This document shows, piece by piece, positions 1 to 8,287 of a DNA stretch of 64,000 nucleotides. The DNA is from Microbacterium sp. LWH7-1.2 (GTDB lineage: Bacteria; Actinomycetota; Actinomycetes; Actinomycetales; Microbacteriaceae): NCBI RefSeq assembly GCF_038397755.1, contig NZ_CP151637.1:4154001-4218000 (forward strand), written 5' to 3'. A program made the translations under genes and the position numbers. Positions within the stretch are counted from its first letter, which is position 1. Each line of letters begins with the position of its first letter. The notes beneath the pieces are model-generated. The model saw nothing but the letters and a program-made list of their open reading frames with translations. It made no database searches and was not told where the DNA came from.

Positions 1-402
1 GTGCTGCGGCGGCCGTGGGCGGCCGCGTACTTCCTCGCCGCCGAGGCGGCATCGGCGGCGGGCGTGCAGGTTCTCAAGCACCTCTTCGGCCGCGTGCGTC
101 CCGAAGACATCATCGTGATCTCGGACTACGGCTCATACCCGTCGGGGCATGTGGCCAACGCCGCCACCATCGCGGTCGCCGCGGTGGTGATCTTCCCGCG
201 CGTGTGGGTGGCCATCGTGGGCGCCGCGTGGGTCGTGCTCATGGCTTTCAGCCGCACCTACCTGCACGCGCACTGGCTCAGCGACACTGTCGGCGGAGCG
301 CTCGTCGGTGCCGGCGCGGCACTTCTGGTGGCGGCGGTGTTCGCCGTGCCGATGGCACGGGAGGGAACCGCTGCCTCGGCGAAACGCCCGTCGTTAGGCT
401 GA
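1..402 (+). CDS. PAP2-family phosphatase, 5' truncated
   Basis: C-terminal part of a membrane phosphatase of the PAP2 family (lipid phosphate or undecaprenyl-diphosphate type). The three family signatures are present in order: KHLFGRVRP (K and RP of motif 1), PSGH (motif 2) and SRTYLHAHWLSD (motif 3, with the catalytic His and Asp). Hydrophobic segments follow motifs 2 and 3. Family members usually have 200 or more residues and several helices before motif 1, so the true start lies outside the window; the GTG at base 1 is probably internal. The substrate cannot be told from this fragment. Confidence 0.85.
   Translation: MLRRPWAAAYFLAAEAASAAGVQVLKHLFGRVRPEDIIVISDYGSYPSGHVANAATIAVAAVVIFPRVWVAIVGAAWVVLMAFSRTYLHAHWLSDTVGGALVGAGAALLVAAVFAVPMAREGTAASAKRPSLG
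395..400 (+). promoter_or_regulatory. -10 box TAGGCT, leaderless promoter
   Basis: TAGGCT lies 6 bases before the ATG at 407, so transcription should begin at the start codon itself. It overlaps the stop codon of the PAP2 gene. Confidence 0.6.
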
Positions 403-406
403 GCGC

Positions 407-2443
407 ATGACTGCGTCCGCCCCCGAAGAGTCCGCACCGACTGATCCGGCGGTCGCCGTCGCCGAGGCGGAACTCGCGCGCTTGCGCGCCGAGGCCGAGG
501 CGGCGGAGGCCCAGCTGAAGGCGGCTCAGGCCAAGGCCGCCCTCGCCGCCGCCGAGGCCGCCGCCGCGAAGGCCCGGGCCACCGCTGCACCCGCGCCCGC
601 CGCGTCCTCATCCGAGGACGAGGGCCGGACTGCGGGAGCTTCCCGGGGTGCGGCGCCTCAGATCGGCGCAGATCCTCAATCGAGGACGGAGGCGGCGGAC
701 GGTTCGCAGGCCCAGGGGCCCGCGCGAGCGCCCCGCCACGGCTCCGCGACGCGGGAGCCGGGCCCGACGGAGTCAACCGTGCCGCAGACGGAGAGCGGCC
801 CGCTCACCCCGCAGGAAGTCGAGAAGGTCTCCTCCGGCTACTCGTTCGAGGGGGCGACCCTCGATCTGGGCGCCCTCGTCAACGGCGACCCGGTCCCGTC
901 GGCCCAGATCCGCATCCCGCTGCCGATGATGAACCGCCACGGGCTCGTAGCTGGCGCGACCGGAACCGGCAAGACCCGCACGCTGCAGGGCCTCGCCGAG
1001 CAGCTCGCCGCGAAGGGCGTGCCGGTGTTCGCCGCCGACATCAAGGGCGACCTGTCGGGGGTCGCGACGCCCGGGCAGTCGAGCGAGAAGCTGCTCGCCC
1101 GCACGCGGGCGATCGGGCAGGACTGGAGGCCCGAGGCATCCGTCACCGAATACTTCGCGCTCGGCGGCGTCGGCAAGGGCGTGCCCGTGCGGGCGACGGT
1201 GTCGGGCTTCGGTCCGCTGCTGCTGAGCAAGGTGCTGGGCCTCAACGACACGCAGGAGTCGAGCCTGGGGCTCGTGTTCCACTACGCCGACGCGAACGGC
1301 CTCGCGCTCGTCGACCTCTCGGACCTGCGCGCCGTGCTCACCCACCTCACGAGCGACGAGGGCAAGGCCGAGCTCAAGGAGCTCGGCGGCCTGTCGGCGG
1401 CGACCGCGGGCGTGATCCTGCGCGAGCTCATCACCTTCGCGGATGCCGGAGCCGACGTGTTCTTCGGCGAACCCGAGTTCGACGTGGCGGACTTCATCCG
1501 CACGGCAGCGGACGGACGCGGTGTCATCAGCCTGCTCGAGGTGCCGGGCGTCATCGACAAGCCGGCGCTGTTCTCGACGTTCCTGATGTACCTGCTGGCC
1601 GAGCTGTTCGAGATCCTTCCCGAGGTGGGCGACGCCGACAAGCCGAAGCTCGTCTTCTTCTTCGACGAGGCGCACCTGCTCTTCAAGGACGCGTCGAAGG
1701 ACTTCCTCGCCGCGATCGTGCAGACGGTTCGTCTCATCCGCTCGAAGGGCGTCGGCGTCTTCTTCGTCACGCAGACCCCGAAGGACGTGCCGTCCGACGT
1801 GCTCGCGCAGCTCGGCTCGCGGGTGCAGCACGCGCTGCGCGCCTTCACACCCGACGACGCGAAGGCGCTCCGGGCCACGGTCGGCACCTATCCGAAGTCG
1901 GGCTACGACCTCGAGCGCGTGCTGCAGGAGCTGGGCACGGGCGAGGCGATCGTCACCGTGATGAGCGAGAAGGGCGCGCCGACGCCGGTGGCATGGACGC
2001 GACTGCGGGCACCGCAGGGACTGATGTCGCCGACGCCGGAGCCCGCGATCGTCACGGCGGTGAACGCGTCGCCGCTGCTCGCGAAGTACGGCACCGCCAT
2101 CGACCGAGAGTCGGCGCGCGAGATCCTCGCGAGGAAGATGCAGGCCGCCGACGACGCGGCCGCGGCCGAGGACGCGGCGCTCGCGAAGGCGAAGGCCGAT
2201 GCCGAGTACGCGAAGCAGAAGGCTGCGATCGACAAGCAGCAGGCCGCGGCCGACAAGGCCGGCGCCGCGGCGGAGAAGAAGGCGCAGCAGGAGTACGAGC
2301 GGCTGCTCAAGAAGACGGCGGGGACGACCCGCACATCGCGGTCGGCCCAGAAGTCGCCGATCGAGCAGATTCTCAACTCGAAGTCGACCCAGACGATACT
2401 GGGTGGGGTGATCCGCGGGATCTTCGGCACCGGCAGGCGCTGA
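407..2443 (+). CDS. HerA-like (DUF853-type) P-loop ATPase
   Basis: A 678-residue ATPase of the HerA/DUF853 group, a FtsK-HerA relative of unknown physiological role. Residues 15-65 are an Ala/Glu/Lys-rich predicted coiled coil, followed by a low-complexity linker to about 130. Walker A is GATGTGKT near residue 183 and Walker B is FFFDEAHLLF near 417-426. A second Lys/Ala/Glu-rich coiled coil covers about 570-635 before a short hydrophobic, Gly-rich tail. The start is fixed by a -10 box 6 bases upstream. Nucleic-acid translocation is the family expectation; nothing in the neighbourhood gives a substrate. Confidence 0.85.
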   Translation: MTASAPEESAPTDPAVAVAEAELARLRAEAEAAEAQLKAAQAKAALAAAEAAAAKARATAAPAPAASSSEDEGRTAGASRGAAPQIGADPQSRTEAADGSQAQGPARAPRHGSATREPGPTESTVPQTESGPLTPQEVEKVSSGYSFEGATLDLGALVNGDPVPSAQIRIPLPMMNRHGLVAGATGTGKTRTLQGLAEQLAAKGVPVFAADIKGDLSGVATPGQSSEKLLARTRAIGQDWRPEASVTEYFALGGVGKGVPVRATVSGFGPLLLSKVLGLNDTQESSLGLVFHYADANGLALVDLSDLRAVLTHLTSDEGKAELKELGGLSAATAGVILRELITFADAGADVFFGEPEFDVADFIRTAADGRGVISLLEVPGVIDKPALFSTFLMYLLAELFEILPEVGDADKPKLVFFFDEAHLLFKDASKDFLAAIVQTVRLIRSKGVGVFFVTQTPKDVPSDVLAQLGSRVQHALRAFTPDDAKALRATVGTYPKSGYDLERVLQELGTGEAIVTVMSEKGAPTPVAWTRLRAPQGLMSPTPEPAIVTAVNASPLLAKYGTAIDRESAREILARKMQAADDAAAAEDAALAKAKADAEYAKQKAAIDKQQAAADKAGAAAEKKAQQEYERLLKKTAGTTRTSRSAQKSPIEQILNSKSTQTILGGVIRGIFGTGRR

Positions 2444-2488
2444 GGCATCCCGATCCCGGCGGGTCGCTCCCGATCCGGAAGGTCTTCC

Positions 2489-3127
2489 GTGCGCCGCAGA
2501 GCAGTCGTCGTCGTCGCGCTGACGCTCGCCCTGCTGACGGCCGCGGCAGGCGTGTGGCTCGCGATCGCTGCGACGGCGGGGAACACGGATGCTGCGCCCT
2601 CGGCGTCCGTCTCGCCCTCCGCGTCGGCGTCGGCCCCGGTGACGGCCGACGACTACTGCTACGTCGAGGCGATGATCTACTACCGGGTCGAGGAGCAGGA
2701 GCTGGCGCAGACCCTGCTGCGCAAGCAGGGGATCGAGGCCGGGGCGAGCGGATTCGCCACCGGCATCGCCGCGCGGAACGAGGTCGAGCTCGAGGATCTG
2801 CGCGCGTGGTACCTCTCGTGGGCCGATGCGCGTCCGGCGGAGCCGCCGACGGACGGCCCGTGCGGCGGGCACGGTTCCGACCACGCCCAGATGCCGGGGA
2901 TGCCGTCGTGGAGCGCCCTGCAGGGACTCGTCGACGCGCAGCATCCCGACGCCGAGCGCCGGTTCGCCGAGATCCTGCAGGCGCAGAACGCCGGCATGAT
3001 CGCGCTCGTGACGCTCATCCTCGAGGGCGACCCGCATCCCGCCGTGGCGACCTCGGCGGAAGAGGTGCTGAAGCAGGCCGCGGCCGACCGGGCGACTCTG
3101 CAGGGGATCCTCGACTCCCTGCCCTGA
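2489..3127 (+). CDS. DUF305-like exported protein
   Basis: A 212-residue protein with GTG start, an N-terminal hydrophobic helix (residues 5-28), a Ser/Ala-rich stretch and a helical domain resembling DUF305. The second half keeps the layout LVDAQHPDAERRFAEILQAQ...GMIALV typical of the family. The first conserved HH pair appears to be replaced by YY (CYVEAMIYYRVEEQELA). A His-containing loop, CGGHGSDHAQM, lies between the halves. DUF305 proteins are often near copper or other metal genes, and a metal role is only a family-level guess. It follows the HerA-like gene by 45 bases and ends before a hairpin. Confidence 0.6.
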   Translation: MRRRAVVVVALTLALLTAAAGVWLAIAATAGNTDAAPSASVSPSASASAPVTADDYCYVEAMIYYRVEEQELAQTLLRKQGIEAGASGFATGIAARNEVELEDLRAWYLSWADARPAEPPTDGPCGGHGSDHAQMPGMPSWSALQGLVDAQHPDAERRFAEILQAQNAGMIALVTLILEGDPHPAVATSAEEVLKQAAADRATLQGILDSLP

Positions 3128-3143
3128 GAGCCCGGTCGTGGAC

Positions 3144-3166
3144 GGATGCTGCGGGCTGCAGCATCC
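3144..3166 (+). terminator. GGATGCTGC-armed hairpin
   Basis: GGATGCTGC (3144-3152) pairs perfectly with GCAGCATCC (3158-3166) across a 5-base loop, 17 bases after the DUF305-like stop codon. No U-run follows, as is usual in this window. Confidence 0.5.
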
Positions 3167-3223
3167 ATCCCGCTTCCGAACGGATGTCGGGGCGGAGGCG
3201 GCCCTCAGGAGCCGTGCGAGGCA

Positions 3224-3229
3224 TAGCCT
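3224..3229 (+). promoter_or_regulatory. -10 box TAGCCT, leaderless promoter
   Basis: TAGCCT ends 6 bases before the ATG at 3236. Confidence 0.6.
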
Positions 3230-3235
3230 GGAGAC

Positions 3236-5698
3236 ATGGCGACGAAGCCTCCGACCGCCGATATCGACGAGACCCGCGTGCACGTGTCGCGGCCCAAGAA
3301 GGTCGCGGTGGGCGTGCCCGCAGTGCTGCACGCGCTCGAGATCGCGAACGAGCAGATGGGGGTCTCCCGCTCGGTCCAGACGCTGATGCGCGTCAACCAG
3401 AAGGACGGCTTCGACTGCCCCGGCTGCGCGTGGCCCGAGGAGGACAAGCGCCACATCGCCGAGTTCTGCGAGAACGGCGCGAAGGCGGTCGCCGAGGAGG
3501 CGACGCTGCGGCGGGTGGGTCCGGAGTTCTTCGCGGCGCACTCGCTGGACGAGCTGCGCGGGCACGACGACTGGTGGCTGGGGCAGCAGGGCAGGCTGAC
3601 GCACCCGATGGTGCTCGAAGAGGGCGCGACCCATTACCGCCCGATCTCGTGGGACGACGCGCTGGCCCTCGTGGCCGACGAGCTCGAGGCCCTCGACGAC
3701 CCCGACCAGGCGGTGTTCTACACCTCGGGTCGCACGTCGAACGAGGCGGCGTTCCTGTACCAGCTGCTCGTACGGGGCATCGGCACCAACAACCTGCCGG
3801 ACTGCTCGAACATGTGTCACGAGTCGTCGGGCTCGGCACTCACCGAGACGATCGGGATCGGCAAGGGCACCGTCTCGATCGAGGACGTCCACGAGGCCGA
3901 CCTGCTCATCGTCGCCGGTCAGAACCCGGGCTCGAACCATCCCCGCATGCTCTCCGCGCTCGAGAAGGCCAAGCAGCGCGGCGCCACGATCATCGCGGTG
4001 AACCCGCTCCCCGAGGCGGGGCTCCTGCGGTTCGAGAATCCGCAGACGGTGCGCGGCGTCGCGTTCGGCGGCACGAAGCTCGCCGACGAGTTCGTGCAGA
4101 TCCGGCTCGGCGGCGACCAGGCGCTGTTCCAGGCGATCGGCAAGCACCTGCTCGAGGCCGAGGCATCCGACCCGGGTGTGCTCGACCACGCCTTCATCGC
4201 GGAGCACACGAGCGGTTTCGACGCCTACCGTCAGGCGATGACGGATGCTGCGTGGCGCGACTTCGTCGCCGCCACGGGGCTCCCCGAGAAAGCGCTGCGC
4301 CGCGTCGGCGAGGCCGTGCGCACGTCGAAAGCCACGATCGTCTGCTGGGCGATGGGGCTGACGCAGCACAAGCACTCGGTGCCGACGCTGCGCGAGATCG
4401 TCAACATGCTGCTGCTGCAGGGCAACATCGGGCGCCCCGGCGCGGGCGTGTGCCCGGTGCGCGGCCACTCCAACGTGCAGGGCGACCGCACCGTCGGGAT
4501 CTACGAGAAGCCGTCGACGGCGTTCCTCGACGCGCTCGACGCGGAGTTCGGGTTCGCCGCGCCGCGCGAGCACGGCTACGACACGGTGCAGGCCATCCGC
4601 GCCATGCGGGACGGCCAGGTGCGCTTCTTCATGAGCATGGGCGGCAACTTCGTGTCGGCCACGCCCGACACCGCGGTCGTCGAGGCTGGGATGGCGCGGG
4701 TCGGGCTCACCGTCCACGTGTCCACGAAGCTCAACCGCTCGCACGTCGTGACGGGCCGCCGCGCGCTCATCCTGCCGACGCTCGGCCGCACCGACCGAGA
4801 CCGCCGAGGCGGGCGGGAGCAGCGCGTCACCGTCGAGGACTCGATGGGCGCCGTCCACTCCTCGCGCGGCCGACTCGCGCCGCCCTCGGAGGAGCTCCTC
4901 AGCGAGGTCGCGATCGTGGCACGGCTCAGCGCCCTCGTCTTCGGGCAGAGCGGCGGTTCGCCCGCCGCGGCGCCCGCGAAGCACCTCGATGCCGGCGCAA
5001 CGCAAGACGCTGCCCGCCACGACCGCGGCTATCCCGAGCGTTCGCCCGCCGAAGAAGCCGCAGTGGCCGTCAGCGCCTCCGATCCCGCCGGGGTGCAGCA
5101 CCCGTCCAACGTCCCCCAGGCGGACTGGGCGGCGCTCGAGGCCGACTACGCGCTCATCCGGTCGCACATCGAGCGGGTGGTGCCGGGCTTCGACGACTAC
5201 GAGGAGCGCATCGACAGGGGGCGAACGCTCCACCTGCCGAACGGGCCGCGCGACGCGCGCCGGTTCGCCACCGCCGACGGCAAGGCGCGGTTCACGGTGA
5301 ACGCGCTCGAGTATCCGGTGATCCCGCGCGGCCGGCTGCTGCTGCAGACGCTGCGCTCGCACGACCAGTACAACACCACGATCTACGGCAAGGACGACCG
5401 GTACCGGGGAATCCACGGCGGCCGGCGCGTGGTGCTCGTGAACGCGAAGGACATCGTGTCGCTCGGCTTCGCGGAGAACGACGTCGTCGATCTCGTGTCG
5501 GAGTGGACGCGGCCAGACGGCACCATCGAGGAGCGCCGCGCCGAGGAGTTCCGCATCGTCGCGTACCGCACGCCGCGGGGCAACGCCGCCGCCTACTATC
5601 CCGAGACGAACGTGCTCGTGCCGCTCGACTCCGTCGCCGACGTCTCGGGCACTCCGACGTCGAAGTCGGTGATCGTGCGGCTCGAACGCCGCGCGTGA
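3236..5698 (+). CDS. FdhF/YdeP-type molybdopterin oxidoreductase
   Basis: An 820-residue enzyme of the DMSO-reductase/formate-dehydrogenase superfamily that should bind a bis-MGD molybdenum cofactor. N-terminal cysteines C61, C64 and C78 (CPGC...FCEN) mark the iron-sulfur region, with fewer ligands than the classical Cys4 motif. NMCHESSG places C194 where FdhF has the Mo-ligating selenocysteine. The molybdopterin dinucleotide-binding domain forms the C-terminal part (about residues 700-820). Residues about 575-625 are an Ala/Pro-rich insertion that E. coli YdeP would not be expected to have. No electron-transfer subunit lies beside it. mog and moaE follow on the same strand, and fdhD is 20 kb away. 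The substrate is unknown; formate is a guess. Confidence 0.85.
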   Translation: MATKPPTADIDETRVHVSRPKKVAVGVPAVLHALEIANEQMGVSRSVQTLMRVNQKDGFDCPGCAWPEEDKRHIAEFCENGAKAVAEEATLRRVGPEFFAAHSLDELRGHDDWWLGQQGRLTHPMVLEEGATHYRPISWDDALALVADELEALDDPDQAVFYTSGRTSNEAAFLYQLLVRGIGTNNLPDCSNMCHESSGSALTETIGIGKGTVSIEDVHEADLLIVAGQNPGSNHPRMLSALEKAKQRGATIIAVNPLPEAGLLRFENPQTVRGVAFGGTKLADEFVQIRLGGDQALFQAIGKHLLEAEASDPGVLDHAFIAEHTSGFDAYRQAMTDAAWRDFVAATGLPEKALRRVGEAVRTSKATIVCWAMGLTQHKHSVPTLREIVNMLLLQGNIGRPGAGVCPVRGHSNVQGDRTVGIYEKPSTAFLDALDAEFGFAAPREHGYDTVQAIRAMRDGQVRFFMSMGGNFVSATPDTAVVEAGMARVGLTVHVSTKLNRSHVVTGRRALILPTLGRTDRDRRGGREQRVTVEDSMGAVHSSRGRLAPPSEELLSEVAIVARLSALVFGQSGGSPAAAPAKHLDAGATQDAARHDRGYPERSPAEEAAVAVSASDPAGVQHPSNVPQADWAALEADYALIRSHIERVVPGFDDYEERIDRGRTLHLPNGPRDARRFATADGKARFTVNALEYPVIPRGRLLLQTLRSHDQYNTTIYGKDDRYRGIHGGRRVVLVNAKDIVSLGFAENDVVDLVSEWTRPDGTIEERRAEEFRIVAYRTPRGNAAAYYPETNVLVPLDSVADVSGTPTSKSVIVRLERRA

Positions 5699-5713
5699 GG
5701 GGGCGTGCGCGCC

Positions 5714-5719
5714 TAGGCT
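5714..5719 (+). promoter_or_regulatory. -10 box TAGGCT, leaderless promoter
   Basis: TAGGCT is 6 bases before the ATG at 5726, in the 27-base gap after the molybdoenzyme, so mog-moaE has its own promoter. Confidence 0.6.
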
Positions 5720-5725
5720 GGATGC

Positions 5726-6205
5726 ATGACCCGAGCCGCCGTCGTCACCGTGTCCGACCGCTCGGCCGGAGGGTCGCGGACGGACGAGAGCGGACCCATC
5801 GCCGTCGCCGCCCTCCGCGAGGCCGGCTTCGACTGCGCGGACGCGGTCGTCGTCCCCGACGGCGCCGACAGCGTCGAGCGCGCACTCACCGCCGAGGTCG
5901 TCGCGGGGGTGAAGCTCATCGTCACGACCGGCGGCACGGGGGTCTCGCCGCGCGACCAGACCCCCGAGGGCACGGCGCGCGTCGTGACGCGCCAGATCCC
6001 GGGCATCTCCGAGGAGCTCCGCCGTCGCGGAGCCGCCGAGAAGCCTGTGGGCATGCTCACGCGCGGCGTCGCCGGCGTCGTCGACCCGCACGGGGTGCTC
6101 GTCGTGAATCTTCCGGGATCGCCCGGTGGCGTGGCGTCCGGCATGCCGGTGGTGGTGTCGGTCGCCCGACACGTGCTCGACCAGCTCGGCGGGAGCGACC
6201 ACTGA
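5726..6205 (+). CDS. mog: MogA/MoaB-family molybdopterin adenylyltransferase
   Basis: A 159-residue single-domain protein of the MogA/MoaB/CinA fold that activates molybdopterin by adenylylation before molybdenum insertion by MoeA. The signature TTGGTGVSPRDQTPE (residues about 72-86) and the later NLPGSPGG loop are intact. It overlaps moaE as TGATG, so the two are translationally coupled. Actinobacteria use either the mog or the moaB name for this family; function is by family, not by direct evidence. Confidence 0.88.
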   Translation: MTRAAVVTVSDRSAGGSRTDESGPIAVAALREAGFDCADAVVVPDGADSVERALTAEVVAGVKLIVTTGGTGVSPRDQTPEGTARVVTRQIPGISEELRRRGAAEKPVGMLTRGVAGVVDPHGVLVVNLPGSPGGVASGMPVVVSVARHVLDQLGGSDH

Positions 6206-6645
6206 TGGCCGTCTCGACCGACGCCGTCCGGGTCTCGGCGATCAGCGCGGAACCGCTCGATCTCGACGCGCACCTGCGTGCCGTGGACGACTCGCGCATG
6301 GGCGCGGTCACCACGTTCGTGGGGCGCGTGCGCGATCATGATCCGGATGCCGCGACCGCTGTCGTCGCCCTCGAGTACTCAGCCCACCCCGAAGCCGAGG
6401 CGACCCTCGCGCGGCTCGCGGCGGCCGCCATCGGGTCGACGGGCGCCCTGGTCGCGGTCTCGCACCGCGTCGGCACGCTGCACGTCGGCGATGCGGCCGT
6501 CGTGATCGCGGTCGCCTCAGCGCACCGGGCGGAGGCCTTCGAAGTCTGCCGCACCCTCATCGAGACGATCAAGACCGACCTGCCCGTGTGGAAGCGTCAG
6601 GTCGAATCCGACGGCACCGCCACCTGGCTCGGCCTCGGCGGCTGA
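6205..6645 (+). CDS. moaE: Molybdopterin synthase catalytic subunit MoaE
   Basis: A 146-residue large subunit of molybdopterin synthase, which transfers two sulfurs from MoaD thiocarboxylate to cyclic pyranopterin monophosphate. FVGRVRDHD near the N-terminus and K123/K130 in TIKTDLPVWK match the catalytic lysines, with the same 7-residue spacing as E. coli K119/K126. The start is the ATG overlapping the mog stop. Its partner moaD is encoded on the opposite strand, ending 22 bases away. Confidence 0.92.
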   Translation: MAVSTDAVRVSAISAEPLDLDAHLRAVDDSRMGAVTTFVGRVRDHDPDAATAVVALEYSAHPEAEATLARLAAAAIGSTGALVAVSHRVGTLHVGDAAVVIAVASAHRAEAFEVCRTLIETIKTDLPVWKRQVESDGTATWLGLGG

Positions 6646-6659
6646 GCCCCTGCCGGGGC
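6646..6659. terminator. Short GC hairpin between moaE and moaD
   Basis: GCCCC-TGCC-GGGGC lies immediately after the moaE stop and between two convergent genes. It is short, with a 4-base loop, so this is a weak call. Confidence 0.3.
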
Positions 6660-6667
6660 CCCGGGGA

Positions 6668-6901
6668 TCAGCCGCCCGCGAAGGGCGGCAGCACGTCGAC
6701 GAGGTCTTCGGAGCCGAGCGGCGTGTCGTCGGCGACGCGCGAGCCGCCCACGAGCACGGCGCAGCGGGGGAGGATGCCGCCGAGCCCGGGGTAGGCGGCC
6801 GACACGGCCTCGCGCAGCGCACCGAGCGTGGCCTCGGACCGGCGCTCGGTATCGAGGCCGGTGGCCTCCTGGGCGGCGGCGAAGTAGCGGACGACGGCCA
6901 C
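6668..6901 (-). CDS. moaD: Molybdopterin synthase sulfur-carrier subunit MoaD
   Basis: A 77-residue ubiquitin-like sulfur carrier ending in PPFAGG, the Gly-Gly tail that becomes adenylated and then a thiocarboxylate. The GTG start overlaps the stop of the upstream DUF6457 gene (TAGTG). Last gene of the operon running from moeB at 10670. The MoeB-rhodanese protein of the same operon should adenylate and sulfurate it. Confidence 0.92.
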   Translation of the reverse strand: MAVVRYFAAAQEATGLDTERRSEATLGALREAVSAAYPGLGGILPRCAVLVGGSRVADDTPLGSEDLVDVLPPFAGG

Positions 6902-7170
6902 TAGACGTCCCACTCTTTCGCCATCGCGGTGATGATGGCGGCCGCGGCCGCGGTGTCTTCCGGCGAGCCGCCGGCCCGCCCGGCGACGAGGCCGGCCGCG
7001 AACGCGCTGAACGGCGCGGCCGGGCGTGCGACCCCGAGCGCGACGTCGCGCGCGAGATCGAGGATCAGTGCCACCGGGAGCTCTTCGGGCGCGAGGCCGA
7101 ACCGCTCGCGCAGCGCGTCGGCCCACGCGTCCAGGGCCTCGGGCGGAAGGGTGCGGGACTGCTCGCTCAT
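6901..7170 (-). CDS. DUF6457 protein in the Moco operon
   Basis: An 89-residue mostly helical acidic protein beginning [16 protein letters not shown] and containing LILDLARDVALGVARPAAPF. It matches the small DUF6457 family, which is repeatedly found with molybdenum cofactor genes in actinobacteria. It overlaps mobA by ATGA upstream and moaD by TAGTG downstream, so all three are translated together. No cysteine or known catalytic motif is visible; the function is unknown. Confidence 0.75.
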   Translation of the reverse strand: MSEQSRTLPPEALDAWADALRERFGLAPEELPVALILDLARDVALGVARPAAPFSAFAAGLVAGRAGGSPEDTAAAAAIITAMAKEWDV

Positions 7171-7799
7171 GACGGCTCCTCCGGTGCGTGCTCGGCCCTT
7201 CGTCGGGCCTCTTCCAGATCCTCCCACGTGTCGACGTCGCGGGTCAGGTCGTCGGGCGCGGTGACGACGGCGATCGCCAGATCGTCGAGCAGCGCACGGA
7301 CGGGCGCATCGCGGCCATCATCAGGAAGAGCGGATGCTGCGGCCCGCAGCGCATGCGTGCGATACGCACCGATCAGCCACTGCGGCCGGCTCGACGCGTC
7401 GGCCAGGCAGACGCCGTCGGTGTCGGAGGGCAGGAGGGGGATGTCGTCGACGAGCCGCTTCACGGCGGCGCCCACGCCGGGCAGGTCGCACGCGAGCAGA
7501 AGCGTCCACGTCGGGTCCTCCTCCTCCTCCTCCGCCCAGGAGGCGAGGGCGGCGACGACGGCCGCGGCCGGGCCCGTGAACGGCGGGTCTTCGCGCACCC
7601 ACGCGACCGGCAGCGTCTCGTCCAGCACGGGTGCCACCACGGTGATCGGCCGGGCCGCAGCATCCGTCGCCGCCGACACCGCCGCCGTCAGCAGCGTGCG
7701 TCCGCCGACGTCGAACAGGGGCTTCGCCGCTCCGTCGACGCGGGAGGCGCGGCCGCCGGCCAGCAGGATGGCGCCGAGGTCGCCCTGAGCCGGCGTCAT
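7167..7799 (-). CDS. mobA: Molybdenum cofactor guanylyltransferase MobA
   Basis: A 210-residue nucleotidyltransferase that joins GMP to the molybdenum cofactor to give MGD, the form needed by the FdhF/YdeP-type enzyme nearby. The GTP-binding signature [17 protein letters not shown] covers residues 12-28 (K26), and [10 protein letters not shown] carries the metal-binding Asp. An acidic Glu run ([10 protein letters not shown]) is a surface insertion. ATGA overlaps with moaC upstream and DUF6457 downstream. Confidence 0.9.
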   Translation of the reverse strand: MTPAQGDLGAILLAGGRASRVDGAAKPLFDVGGRTLLTAAVSAATDAAARPITVVAPVLDETLPVAWVREDPPFTGPAAAVVAALASWAEEEEEDPTWTLLLACDLPGVGAAVKRLVDDIPLLPSDTDGVCLADASSRPQWLIGAYRTHALRAAASALPDDGRDAPVRALLDDLAIAVVTAPDDLTRDVDTWEDLEEARRRAEHAPEEPS

Positions 7800-8287
7800 G
7801 CATCGCCCGCGCGGTGCCAGTCGCCGCTCTTGCCGCCGGTCTTCGTCACGATGCGCACGTTCTCTATCGAGGTGCCCTTGTCGAGGCCCTTCACCATGTC
7901 GACGACCGCGAGGGCGGCGACGGAGACCGCGGTGAGCGCCTCCATCTCGACGCCGGTGCGATCGGCGGTGCGCACCGTCGCCTCGATGCGCACGCCGTCG
8001 TCGTCGATCGCGAGGTCGACCGTGGCGCCGTGGACGCCGATGACGTGAGCGAGCGGCAGCAGCTCGGGCGTGCGCTTGGCGGCCTGGATGCCCGAGATGC
8101 GGGCGACCGCGAGCACGTCGCCCTTCGGCACCGAGCCGTCGCGGAGCGCTGCGACGACGTCCGGCGTGCAGCGCACGAAGCCGCGCGCGGTGGCCGAGCG
8201 CACCGTCGGCTGCTTGAGGGTCACGTCGACCATGCGGGCGTTCCCCGCCTCGTCGAGGTGCGTGAACGTGGGCTGGTCGGTGCTCAT
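7796..8287 (-). CDS. moaC: Cyclic pyranopterin monophosphate synthase MoaC
   Basis: A 163-residue enzyme acting with MoaA to make cyclic pyranopterin monophosphate. Family motifs are complete: [45 protein letters not shown] and [19 protein letters not shown], ending with [11 protein letters not shown] start at 8287 overlaps the moeA stop; the moaC stop overlaps the mobA start. The partner moaA is 16 kb away at 24787. Confidence 0.95.
   Translation of the reverse strand: MSTDQPTFTHLDEAGNARMVDVTLKQPTVRSATARGFVRCTPDVVAALRDGSVPKGDVLAVARISGIQAAKRTPELLPLAHVIGVHGATVDLAIDDDGVRIEATVRTADRTGVEMEALTAVSVAALAVVDMVKGLDKGTSIENVRIVTKTGGKSGDWHRAGDA

Noticed and set aside
773..6202. A continuous 1800-codon open frame antisense to the HerA-like, molybdoenzyme and mog genes
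   Set aside because: It is a by-product of high GC in the third codon position; its product is Arg/His-rich without any domain, and the sense genes are complete.
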